From: Symsagittifera roscoffensis
Taxonomy: Eukaryota > Xenacoelomorpha > Acoela > Convolutidae
Direction: 5' to 3'
NCBI RefSeq assembly: GCF_963678635.1
Contig: NC_087071.1
Span: forward strand, 38,467,858 to 38,524,437
Length of the DNA: 56,580 nucleotides
A model generated the notes under the pieces. It was not told where the DNA came from, did no database searches, and saw only the letters and a list, made by a program, of their open reading frames with translations. Below are positions 34,771 to 43,256 of the stretch, piece after piece (the first letter of the stretch is position 1; each line of letters opens with the position of its first letter). A program made the position numbers and the translations under genes.

Positions 34771-35030
34771 TAGGAGGTTAAATTCCCCAGCGAACCAGAC
34801 TCCTTTTACTAAAAACCCTTGTATCAAGCCATTTGCATGCTTTTGAATGGTGTACTGAAAAAAACCAGACATGCTAGACAAGCACATAAAATGGTGTATA
34901 CGAATTGTCATGAATATAAACATAAGAAAGTCTGTCAAACTTATGTAGTAAAAACACAGAATTCCCACTGCTGGAGATATAATCAAAAACAGATCAACAC
35001 ACTATCTTCATAAGTTTAGCCAAAACAGAA

Positions 35031-36440
35031 CTAAAACATCAATTTCCTGCAGTTTCCGAATTCTAATTTCAAACTTAATCATCGCACAGGCTCAATTCTC
35101 CTGCCAGGATTGTGTAAAACGGAATTTCATTTTAGGTCATTCCCATTTACATCAAAAAAAATTTTTAAGTTGGTAATTCAAAAAAACATCTCTATGAAGA
35201 AAATCTGTACGCTATCAAACACTTTAATTTAGAAATGCATACTGAATGATAAATTCTAAAACATATAGAGGGTATACTCTACCAACACCCAATTTCCCCT
35301 TACATGAGAAGAGTCCTATTTAATCTTACATAATCTTATGTATTCTGTGTCTGATGAAACAATCAGGTATTCAATAATAATGTCCACTTGTTTAATCCAC
35401 AATCAGTTTTGTAACTGCAAAAGTTGATGCAACAATAAAGCGTTTTCTCCTCATCTCTCAAAACCCTGAAAAGGCCAAGTTACGAAATTTGCTACAAAAC
35501 TTGCCAACAAATGTCGAAAATTAAAACTCATTGCCTCTTTTTGCAGCCCCGACAAGGCCATATTACTCTACTTCTCTTCGGTGTATCGAAAAAATGAGGC
35601 CGCGAGATTTGAAAAAAAAATGCCGAAACCAAAACTTTGAGAGCGCGGACGAAATTCCAAAGTCCTCAAAATTACACTTTTTCAAATTTACATATTGTTT
35701 TCTCCCATTTTACATTGTTTGCCAAATTTTCCATATTTTATAATGAATTCTGATTAGTTATGATTCCGGTTCTAAACTGACACGAAAGAATCTACCTTCT
35801 CGGATATCCTAATATGGTAGAGAATCAACGTGCCAAAGGTTAAGGTTTCAGACAAGTCGGAAAACCGTGAAATTTCTTCATATGATAGAAACCGACCAAA
35901 TTCAGTCAAGTAATTTGGATAATCAGATGATAAACGACTCATTCTAAACGACAGTTCAGTTCATACATTCTTCAACTAACTTTAAAAATCTGTTCTCTAA
36001 TAAAAAAAGACAGAATCAGCTTTCATGGCTGTAGTCAGTAGTTTGCCGATGAGAGGGGGGAGGGTGGGGCGACCGCATTCTCCTCTCCAATCGCCAATCG
36101 ATTCTAGTCGGAAATTTTTTTCAAAGGGTCCTACCTTTGGCATAACTTTACGACATCCATTTTTGGCTGGCTAACCTAAAAAATATTCTAAAGGTACCTT
36201 TGCTGCCAATATCAATAGATTTGAGGGGAGTGCGCGCGCCGAAGAAACGCGATTTTTTAATAACTATTTTCCAAAAAAAATGACCAAAAACGCCTTTTTT
36301 GCCTGTTTTTGTTGTTTTTTGTCTGTTTTTGCCTGCGACAAAACAGGGTCCTTAAAGTTTTTTCAGAGGCTCGGAAAATCAAATTGGTCGATCTAAGACA
36401 AATCATGAAAATGTAATTGTTTTTGTTAATACGAGGCCAG
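35031..36440. other. AT-rich DNA, no gene seen
   Basis: Contains a short G-rich tract near 36050 (GAGAGGGGGGAGGGTGGGG) and a low-complexity CTGTTTTTG/GCCTGTTTTT stretch near 36295-36345. The small frames here have no recognisable domain. Confidence 0.5.
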
Positions 36441-36780
36441 AATGCACATTCTGTGCTTTGCTAGCGAATTTCGCAACAGACCAAAATCAGACTTGTCATG
36501 GAATCTGCAACAATGCTACATTTCCTTGATCTTCTTTGCTGTTTTGGATTCAACAAACAAATACCTAAAAAACTGTACCGCTCAAAATCGCTGCAAAATT
36601 GCTGCCGTGTTTGCGAAACCCAAAACAGTTTGTGCAATCCTCGAACAAATAATAGGACATGTGTATAGTTAAATTGAGCTGTTGCAAAATCCGCAACTCT
36701 AAGTTGAATCCGCAAATTGTAACCGGAATCCTCATTTTGTTTGCGGGTTCCGTTTACATATATGTATGCATGTAGCACCA
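36441..36780. repeat. Degenerate TGC(A/G)AATCC-type short repeats, part 1
   Basis: Scattered motifs such as TCCGCAAATTG, AATCCGCAACTC, TGCGGGTTCCG and GCAATCCTCG recur at irregular spacing. They are related in sequence and partly in the opposite orientation to the TTGCGGAATCC motifs at 37380-37640. Confidence 0.4.
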
Positions 36781-36911
36781 TTTAAAGTTATATCTTTTAA
36801 TTACTAGGTGGTCACCAGCCAGTTAAATCTGAATTATTAAATTACTACCTACATCAGCTACCTGTTGAAATACCTAATGTTCTATCTCAACTTCTGTGAA
36901 ACGCCCAGCTT

Positions 36912-37220
36912 CAGTATTTGGGCTCGATGGAATTTCAAATACTGACCTAATTCGGCGATATGCTGTGCTTTGTGTTTCTAAACACTCTCAACCCAGTGAC
37001 TCCAAATGTTGAGTTTATTCCATGTTATTTCAGTATTTGGGATTTTATCAATCCCAAATACTGACCAGTATTTGGGATCGATTAAATCCAAATACTGACA
37101 TAAATCGGCGATACGCTGTGTGTTGTGTTTCTTAACACTCTCAACCCAGTGACTCCAAATATTGCGGTTATTCGGTGTTGTGATCCCAAAAACTGTTTTC
37201 TGGGATATGTATCCCAAATA
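36912..37220 (+). repeat. 154-bp direct repeat, two copies
   Basis: Copy 1 starts at 36912 and copy 2 at 37066, both with CAGTATTTGGG-TCGAT. Both contain CGGCGATA(T/C)GCTGTG and CTCAACCCAGTGACTCCAAAT (36987 and 37140), giving an offset of 153-154. The ends of the repeats contain CAGTATTTGGGAT palindrome arms. Confidence 0.9.
37031..37063. repeat. 13-bp perfect inverted repeat (CAGTATTTGGGAT)
   Basis: CAGTATTTGGGAT (37031-37043) pairs perfectly with ATCCCAAATACTG (37051-37063) around the 7-base loop TTTATCA. Further half-sites of the same motif occur at 36912, 37066 and 37080-37097, so the palindrome marks the junction between the two direct repeats. Confidence 0.9.
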
Positions 37221-37379
37221 CTTAAGATTACATCCACCGATTTATTTGACCAATGTTTTTAGATTTGACCGTGGATTCCACTGGTAATGGTTAAGTCCTT
37301 ACTTTCAAAATCCTCATGGCTAAAGATAAGAATTCCAGCTCTAGCTTTTAATTGTTCATATGAATTTCAGTAAAAAACA

Positions 37380-37640
37380 AAAATCGGAATCCACTTACAG
37401 TTTGCGGGTTATACATGCATTTGCGGATTCCACTTACATTTTGCGGAATCCTTTTTACAGTTGCGGAATCCAGAACAACTGGCTATATTCGCTTGTTGCG
37501 GAATCCTCGACACAACAATCGTGCCGACAAATTTACATTACAATTGTTAGTACGCGGAATCCACGGAACATTTGTTAGTGGAATCCACTTACATTTTGGA
37601 ACATGTTTAACGATTAGTTTCTGGAATCCAGGAACTTGCA
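37380..37640 (+). repeat. Degenerate TTGCGGAATCC repeats, part 2
   Basis: About ten copies of GCGGAATCC or GGAATCCAC occur at 15-35 bp spacing (for example GGAATCCACTTACA and GCGGATTCCACTTACATTTT). The overlapping frames at 37360-37804 are products of this repeat and are not called as genes. Confidence 0.65.
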
Positions 37641-39689
37641 GACATAAAATTGCGCGCCTATCCAGTGCACAATTTGGGCTCGTAATGAAAAACCACCCCT
37701 TTTTTGAAAGTTATAGTATCTCAAAAATGATCAAAATCAGACTCGAAATAGGACTAAAGTGCAAACGTTTCAAACCGTTTTTCTCGACACTAGAGAAAGC
37801 ATAGTTTCAAAAAAGTCAAGACTGAAAAGGCTTTTTATGATTCATCATTCAACTCTTTCTGATAATTGTTTGTGTGGTGGTGAGGTACCCAAAATGGTGC
37901 ACAAAAAAAAACAATTTTACTAACAATTGAAAACTCAAACAAAACGGATTGTAAATAAGTTCCTAAATTTCAGCGGTCGAAATAGTAAGCTGCAAACAGG
38001 CAAGGTCTAAGCGGGTGAGGGACTCGATATAAACTTCTTTACGAACCCCATTTCCTCAGCGATTGAAAGGCTGCAGCCAATCAAATTAAAGAAAGCCTTA
38101 ATTTCTGGCAATTTTACCATTTCGCCTACTGACATGCCACCCATAACATAAACCTAGTTAAACTGGGGACCTCATTTTTTATAAAACAAAGACAACAATT
38201 AGAAAAATGCGGGAAAAATTATATAGCAATCACACTGCCAGCTAGTTTTCTCGCCGGCATAACATATATAATCCTGGATTGTATAAAACAAGGGTCTACG
38301 GCAATCATCCGATATGTCAAACATTCGCTATAACAATTATCCAAAATTGTATTTTACTTATATAATAATATGAATTTACAATTTCGAATCAAGATTTATT
38401 TTATTTATACGATTCCAAGTGTGAGATTTAAGGTCGCCGATGGGACAAAAACCGGCTGTAATTTTCAGATTGAGTCTTACCCTATATTGGCAAGCTCGCA
38501 ACACATTGGGGCGACTGCTCGTTTGACCACCACAGCACCTTATCTTACTATAGTAGGTATCAGATTTTTGCCCGTATCGACGCTGGGACAGGTGTTTACC
38601 CTAGTAAAGCTGTTTTTCGGATGTTTGCAACTCTTTGTGGTTTTTCCAGTTTTTGACATATTGGATGTTTAAACGGTACCCACAAAATATATATACTTCT
38701 GATTGTTTTAGAAAAAATACACTGTTTTTCTCCACTGACATATTTTTTTATTAGTAAACTAATTTTCTTTTAAATTCTATCAATTTGAACAAAATTTTAT
38801 CAACCCTTTTTAAACTCAAACAATTTTTGCTGAGAATTGTTTGAGTTTGATGCTACTGTTTGTTTTCGATAATTTTCAAAAATTGTTTGAATACAAATCA
38901 AAATTTTAAGAGGTGTCAATTAAAAACTGGTCAAAATTTTGTTTATACCTCGGCTACACTGTTTTGTAGTTTTTTTAGATCCAAAGTTAACATCTTTCAA
39001 TAATTTTTTCGGCCCATAAACTTACTGTTTTTCGATAAATCTAATTTATGAATATGAATCAGATCCGATTACTTTTTTGAAAGTGAGAGGAACTTCGTAA
39101 ACTGGTAAGTTTTTTTCTTTTTTGTTTTCAACGCAAAATTAAGCAGCGCAAATAATCATCGGAATAGGTCTAGTGATATGTCATCATGTTGCAGCCTTCT
39201 TAAGCCTGATTTGAGTGACTTTTTAAAAAATTCAATAACTTGTCTCAGTGTCGCGAAAAACCGATCCCAAAATTTGGAGTATTAGACTAATTTTGAGCAA
39301 TTACAGCAATCGAGTAAAGTTCGTTTTTTGAAAACTGGCCTTCTAAGCCTAAAAATATGGTTTTAATAATCAAAAACTAATTCTTTAAGATTCTGAATTA
39401 ACATTCTCGATATCATTTATGACATCAACTCTTGAAGAATCTATTTTATATCTACTGGATTCTGATTGGCTTCAGGTGCCAAACATGTGCATCAACTACA
39501 AAGAAGAATTTTTCTTATCCTTATACTTGAATTCTACAATACTCGGGGGATCGGTTAAGGTAGTTTTTAAAATTTTTCAAAAGTACTCTTTGCGGTTCAA
39601 CAACATGCCGACAGCCTGCAACCAACCATCCCAGGATATCAATTTTGTTTCAAAACAAAGAACAATAACTCAAATCTAATTTGTAATAA
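37641..39689. other. AT-rich DNA, no secure gene
   Basis: Two frames of 100 codons (38370-38672) and 86 codons (39419-39679) are somewhat less biased than the background, but have no signal peptide, domain or splice context that supports them. Direct GTTTGA-type repeats near 38830-38900 are low complexity. Confidence 0.4.
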
Positions 39690-39697
39690 GAAAAGTT

Positions 39698-39914
39698 GGC
39701 TCTTTTCCAGTCCCCCCCCCTTCAAATTCAATTTTGAAAACTATTTAACGTTGTCACAATGCAATGAAATTTGGCTTGATGAACAAATCGACAATTCTGA
39801 ACAAATTTCTTCTTCATACTTTACAGCGTAACATCACGCATTTAGCCGTAATAACACGTAAAAGAAACATAAAACTTGGTATTTTGAAAGGTGGGGGGAA
39901 ACTGGAAAAAAGCC
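39698..39914. mobile_element. MITE copy 1, perfect 8-bp target duplication
   Basis: Terminal inverted repeats are GGCTCTTTTCCAGTCCCCCC at the left and a GGGGGGAAACTGG...AGCC right end. The 217-bp element is flanked on both sides by GAAAAGTT (39690-39697 and 39915-39922). Eight-base duplications are made by hAT, P and Merlin-type transposases, among others. No coding capacity is present. Confidence 0.9.
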
Positions 39915-39960
39915 GAAAAGTTAAACAACCAAAAGTTAGATCAAATTTGAGATGATTGTT

Positions 39961-39984
39961 AGCTGTGGGGGATGAATCAATTTT
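39961..39984 (+). repeat. AGCTGTGGGGGATGAATCAA repeat, copy 1
   Basis: The same 20-base core recurs at 40859-40880 and, with one insertion, at 40959-40980. A weaker copy is near 40733-40752. It appears to be part of a dispersed repeat that was interrupted by the MITE and the SINE. Confidence 0.7.
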
Positions 39985-40051
39985 TAAACAGATAAATATA
40001 TATTTTTTCCATATTATTAGCAAAATTTGGCAAGTATCCAGGCAAGTATTA

Positions 40052-40271
40052 GGCTCTTTTCCAGTTTCCCACCCCCTTCGTAGAAAAGCAAAACAAAGCT
40101 GATCAAAAATTGTTCTCATGACATTTTGCATGTTTTTAATTTTGTGTAAATTTGTTCACCTGTTCATGCTGACACGTTTCAATGGTTTTTTCAATATGAA
40201 AATAAATTTTCTATAGACCTACCTTTAATGAATTTCAGAAAAAATCAAAGGGGGGGAACTGGAAAAGAGCC
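40052..40271. mobile_element. MITE copy 2, perfect 8-bp target duplication
   Basis: The left end is GGCTCTTTTCCAGTTTCCC and the right end is GGGGGGGAACTGG...GAGCC. AAGTATTA flanks both sides (40044-40051 and 40272-40279). The interior contains TTCACCTGTTCATGCTGACA, shared with copy 4. Non-coding. Confidence 0.92.
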
Positions 40272-40367
40272 AAGTATTATTCTTAAGCCTTTGGTTTTGA
40301 TTGCTTAGCCATTTCTTTTAAGAATTTAAACAGAAGTTATATTTAAAAATTTTCTTTTAAGCAAAAG

Positions 40368-40710
40368 AATTAATAATAATAATAATTGTCGTTCCTGCGA
40401 ATCGCAGAGGAGCTATCAGTAGGCCTTAACAGTTCTGCCGAGGATAGTCCGTTTGTATTATTTCCCCATATTCCAGACTGTCTTATTTTGTTGAGCGAAG
40501 CTCTTCTTTGCGACTCAAGGCCGTTTTTGTGCGTCTAGAACTTTCACGTGGTACCACTTTTGCAGCCAAATTTGGTCAGGTTGTGGTAGACCTGAAGCTA
40601 GAGGTCAAGTGAGAGCTCGTCCTCACACACTATCATTGCCATGGCATGGGATCGATTACACGATCTGACGATTCTAAAGTGAACGCCTTACCACTATGCT
40701 AAGTGCCCCC
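40368..40710 (-). mobile_element. tRNA-derived SINE with (ATT)n tail
   Basis: Read on the minus strand, it starts GGGGGCACTTAGCATAGTGG. An A-box-like TTAGCATAGTGGTAAGG lies at 40702-40686, and a degenerate B-box-like GTAATCGATCCC lies within 40659-40643, at tRNA-like spacing. A tRNA-unrelated body follows, then an ATTATTATTATT tail at 40386-40368. The element is about 340 bp. It sits between copies of the AGCTGTGGGGGATGAATC repeat. The parent tRNA was not determined and target duplications were not clear. Confidence 0.8.
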
Positions 40711-40732
40711 AATTGCGTTTTTAGGTGGTTTT

Positions 40733-40990
40733 CAGCTGATTTTAATTGTGGGGGTGAAAGTTAACCTTTCCCGGCTAATTTAGTTGCCCATGATAGCTTA
40801 TTCAATTCTATTTGATTCTGCAGAAGAAAACAATATCAGACTGTTTTCAGCAGATTACAGCTGTGGGGGATGAATCAATTCTTTGATTATCAAAGATTAG
40901 TCATATCTAAATAATTTAGCAAAAAAACTGAAATTTCCGTCGGTTTTCAGCTGATATCAGCTGTGGGTGGATGAATCAAATTATTTGCAG
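40733..40990 (+). repeat. AGCTGTGGGGGATGAATCAA repeats, copies 2-4
   Basis: Copies at about 40733 (degenerate), 40859 and 40959 are spaced about 100-126 bp apart, with TTTTCAG(C)-GAT-T-CAG context before each. This is a small tandem array related to 39961. Confidence 0.65.
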
Positions 40991-41039
40991 TTTTTTTAAC
41001 CAATATATCACTAAAAATGTATCACTAAATTTACTCCGA

Positions 41040-41233
41040 AACAGTAATGATTATTATTGCAAGACCAATCCGGATATACTGTTTTTCAGGTTATAAACTG
41101 CATCAAAACGTGTCAGTGTGAACAAGCGAACAAACTTTGACTACATTTTTTACGTGCAAAATGCCGTGTGAACAATTTTTGAGCAGATTTAATTTGTAAT
41201 TTTACCAGGGGGGTCGGAAACTGGAAAAGAGCC
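41040..41233. mobile_element. MITE copy, 5'-truncated
   Basis: The right terminal repeat GGGGGGTCGGAAACTGGAAA...GAGCC ends at 41233. The interior has AACGTGTCAGTGTGAACA, the reverse complement of the CTGACAC motif in copies 2 and 4, so this interior is inverted relative to them. No left terminal repeat was found. A more degraded right end may lie near 41343-41375. Confidence 0.6.
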
Positions 41234-41459
41234 TAAAAGGTTTAAAATAAAGATCAAATATGTTTGACATGATTCTATTGTTTCCCATGCCAATTTTTAT
41301 AACAATTATACAAGGTTAACGGTTAAAAGATTAGAACAAGCTTAGAGGTGGGCTAAGGGGGGTGTTAAAAGAGCCTACGAACTTCAGTAAAAAAATTGTT
41401 CAGAATCTCTTTCGAAATTAACTTTTTTTTTTGCTTGGTTGAATAATTTATACTGTTTT

Positions 41460-41723
41460 TCAGCCTTGCATAGGATCACAGAACCCAGGGGGAACACACA
41501 TAGAATTACTGCCGCATTCAAAACGATTTACAATCACATAATTGCACGGCTTCCTCACACAGCGCTTCCTTTTGCACACACTTCCTGGAGGACAGTCTTT
41601 GTCTGATTCAGAGGGACAACGCAACCCCCTCTTTTCCATCAGATGCGGCAGAGAGTCTACACTGGAGCACAGAACTGCAGCCAGTGCAACCAGCAGAGTT
41701 GAGATCCAAAAATGAGCATTCAT
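41460..41723 (-). CDS. Small secreted cysteine-rich peptide precursor
   Basis: An 87-residue single-exon frame with ATG at 41723-41721 and TGA at 41462-41460. Residues 1-26 are a hydrophobic signal peptide (ISTLLVALAAVLCSS core). A short pro-piece ends in the dibasic EKR (30-32). A predicted 55-residue basic mature peptide has eight cysteines spaced C-x7-C-x5-C-x4-C-x4-C-x9-C-x5-C-x5-C. The two halves share C-x(7-9)-C-x5-C-x(4-5)-C, so it may be an internal duplication. Codon use is clearly richer in G/C at third positions than the surrounding AT-rich DNA, which supports a real gene. The family was not recognised; an extracellular ligand, inhibitor or defence peptide are all possible, and function is unknown. 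A promoter was not identified. Confidence 0.7.
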   Translation of the reverse strand: MNAHFWISTLLVALAAVLCSSVDSLPHLMEKRGLRCPSESDKDCPPGSVCKRKRCVRKPCNYVIVNRFECGSNSMCVPPGFCDPMQG

Positions 41724-41772
41724 TTGTTTGTCCTAATAAAAATTCTGTACTTTTATTCAAAAAATTTTTCAG

Positions 41773-41819
41773 GGTCGACCAAATTGATTTCCGGTTTTTT
41801 AGGTCGACCAAATTGATTT
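41773..41819. repeat. Two copies of GGTCGACCAAATTGATTT upstream of the Cys-rich gene
   Basis: Identical 18-base copies start at 41773 and 41802. Each contains the palindrome GGTCGACC. They lie 50-100 bp 5' of the minus-strand ATG at 41723, where promoter elements would be expected, but no factor is implied by the sequence alone. Confidence 0.75.
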
Positions 41820-42560
41820 TTTGAGCTCTCCTAAATTGGTATAAAGACCCCATTTTGACCGAATTTCTTTGCGGCGCAGGCAAATGTTTGACAAATCAAA
41901 CCAAAAAAAGCTTTTTTAGGCAACTTTTGGAAAACTTTGACCGAAAAATTGCGTTTTTTCGGCGCACGCTCCCCCTTCAAAGTAGTATTGATTGGCGCCG
42001 AGGCACAATAGCGCGTCATAAAAGTTTTAAAAAATCAAGATTTAAAAAAAGGGGGAAAGAGAGTGGGAAAGAGCCTGTTTTGTCACCTGCTGTTTTTTTT
42101 GAAGAATGGTAAATTGAACGTCTTACAAAGACAAATGATTTAATTGATTTTTGATTTTAAAAAGGAACGTGTCACCTTCTGTAAGAGCTGCTGTAAAATA
42201 AATGAAATTCTACAGATGACTTCTTTTTTACGGGAAACTTTTCCCTCTCTTGTCATGAAACACTAGTGGACGAAGCTGTAGGCGCAAATTCACTGCTTTT
42301 TCCCTCCATTGCCTGTTTTTACTAATTATTTAGTTCTTGACAATACACACGGCAAATTTAAACAAAATTTCTCGTTAGACCAAAAACAATTACCAGTGTT
42401 GCCGCTCAACTCAAAGAAACGGTAGAAAACGTTAAATGCAGTTAAAAATGCAGAAAAATATTAAATACATCAAAGGCAAGAAATGTATTACCAACGAAAG
42501 TAAAAAAGCAATTTTTTCGGCATTACGAAAAGTCTTAAAAACAAACTATTTACAGTTTTA
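41820..42560. other. AT-rich DNA with a degraded MITE end
   Basis: Frames at 41831-42112 on both strands lack support. GGGGGAAAGAGAGTGGGAAAGAGCC (42051-42075, given here as two adjoining blocks GGGGGAAAGA and GAGTGGGAAAGAGCC) resembles the right terminal repeat of the MITE family. Confidence 0.45.
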
Positions 42561-42769
42561 GGCTCTTTTTCCTTCCCCCCCCCCCCACCCCACCTCACGC
42601 CAGTTTCAACTTATTAGTGTAACGATTGGTCTACGAGGTTGATTATGAAGACCAAATATGTTTGTCGTGGCCATATTGGTCTGTATGTAAATTTTCATAG
42701 CAATCGGACAATGTGGTCAACAAATTTACATGTAAAAATTTGCAGGTGGGGGGAAATGGAAAAAGAGCC
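42561..42769. mobile_element. MITE copy 3, near-perfect target duplication
   Basis: The left end is GGCTCTTTTTCCTTCCCCCC and the right end is GGTGGGGGGAAATGG...GAGCC. The flanks are CAGTTTTA (42553-42560) and CAGTTTTG (42770-42777), seven of eight bases identical. Non-coding. Confidence 0.8.
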
Positions 42770-43013
42770 CAGTTTTGTGCATGAGTTCATCCCTAAATAA
42801 ATGACATCAAAACGAAAAAAAAATGCCAGGTTTTGCAATTTCAAAACAAACAAAATGTAAGAGGTCAACCAGTGCCGAATGAATTTAACTGACATCCCGC
42901 ACCGAGTACCCAAGGATCATAATCGAATACATTTGTCATAATATGGCCAATAACTATAACGATAAAAAACAGTCGAGTATGATCCATTAAAAACGGATTA
43001 TAATTCTAATATT
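42770..43013. other. Spacer between MITE copies
   Basis: AT-rich; no gene. A 72-codon minus frame (42695-42913) straddles the MITE boundary and is not called. Confidence 0.5.
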
Positions 43014-43256
43014 AGCTCTTTTCCAGTCCCCCCCCCCCAACCAGCCCCCCTCTTCGTTAAATTAATAATAAAGCTGTTCACAAATTGTTCGAACAGCATT
43101 TTTTGTGTAAGAATTATCGTAACAAGTTGTTCACCTGTTCACGCTGACACATTTGGATGCAGTGTTAAATATGAAAATTCAATTCAAATTGACTTATATT
43201 TATTAAATTTCAGAAAAAGAATAAAAAGTGGGGGGGGGGGGACTGGAAAAGGGTCC
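43014..43256. mobile_element. MITE copy 4, more diverged
   Basis: The left end is AGCTCTTTTCCAGTCCCCCC; the right end is a run of 13 G followed by ACTGGAAAAGGGTCC. The interior TTCACCTGTTCACGCTGACA matches copy 2. The flanks CTAATATT and CTAAAGTT agree at six of eight bases if the ends are shifted by one base, so the target duplication is uncertain. Confidence 0.75.

Larger units (their letters stand above)
31178..35030 (+). mobile_element. CR1-like non-LTR retrotransposon, inactive
   Basis: Three successive parts have the order of a CR1-group LINE: an ORF1 with an SGNH/GDSL-type esterase-like domain, then an endonuclease start, then a reverse transcriptase with its C-terminal region (KFLGFNF near 34675). 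Stops and frameshifts occur in each part. The 5' end and 3' tail could not be set exactly; a TTTTTGCTTGC-type or short tandem 3' tail was not recognised. The esterase ORF1 is known from CR1-like elements; the assignment here rests on motifs read by eye. Confidence 0.75.

Noticed and set aside
38370-38672. 100-codon plus-strand ORF
   Set aside because: Somewhat protein-like, but no domain, no conserved neighbour and no splice or promoter context; kept only as part of the intergenic description.
40620-40710. Functional tRNA gene on the minus strand
   Set aside because: A and B boxes are present, but the sequence cannot be folded by eye into a complete cloverleaf and it continues into a SINE body with an ATT tail.
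41831-42112. 62- and 85-codon ORFs on opposite strands near the Cys-rich gene
   Set aside because: Basic, low-complexity frames that overlap antisense to each other; no signal peptide or domain.
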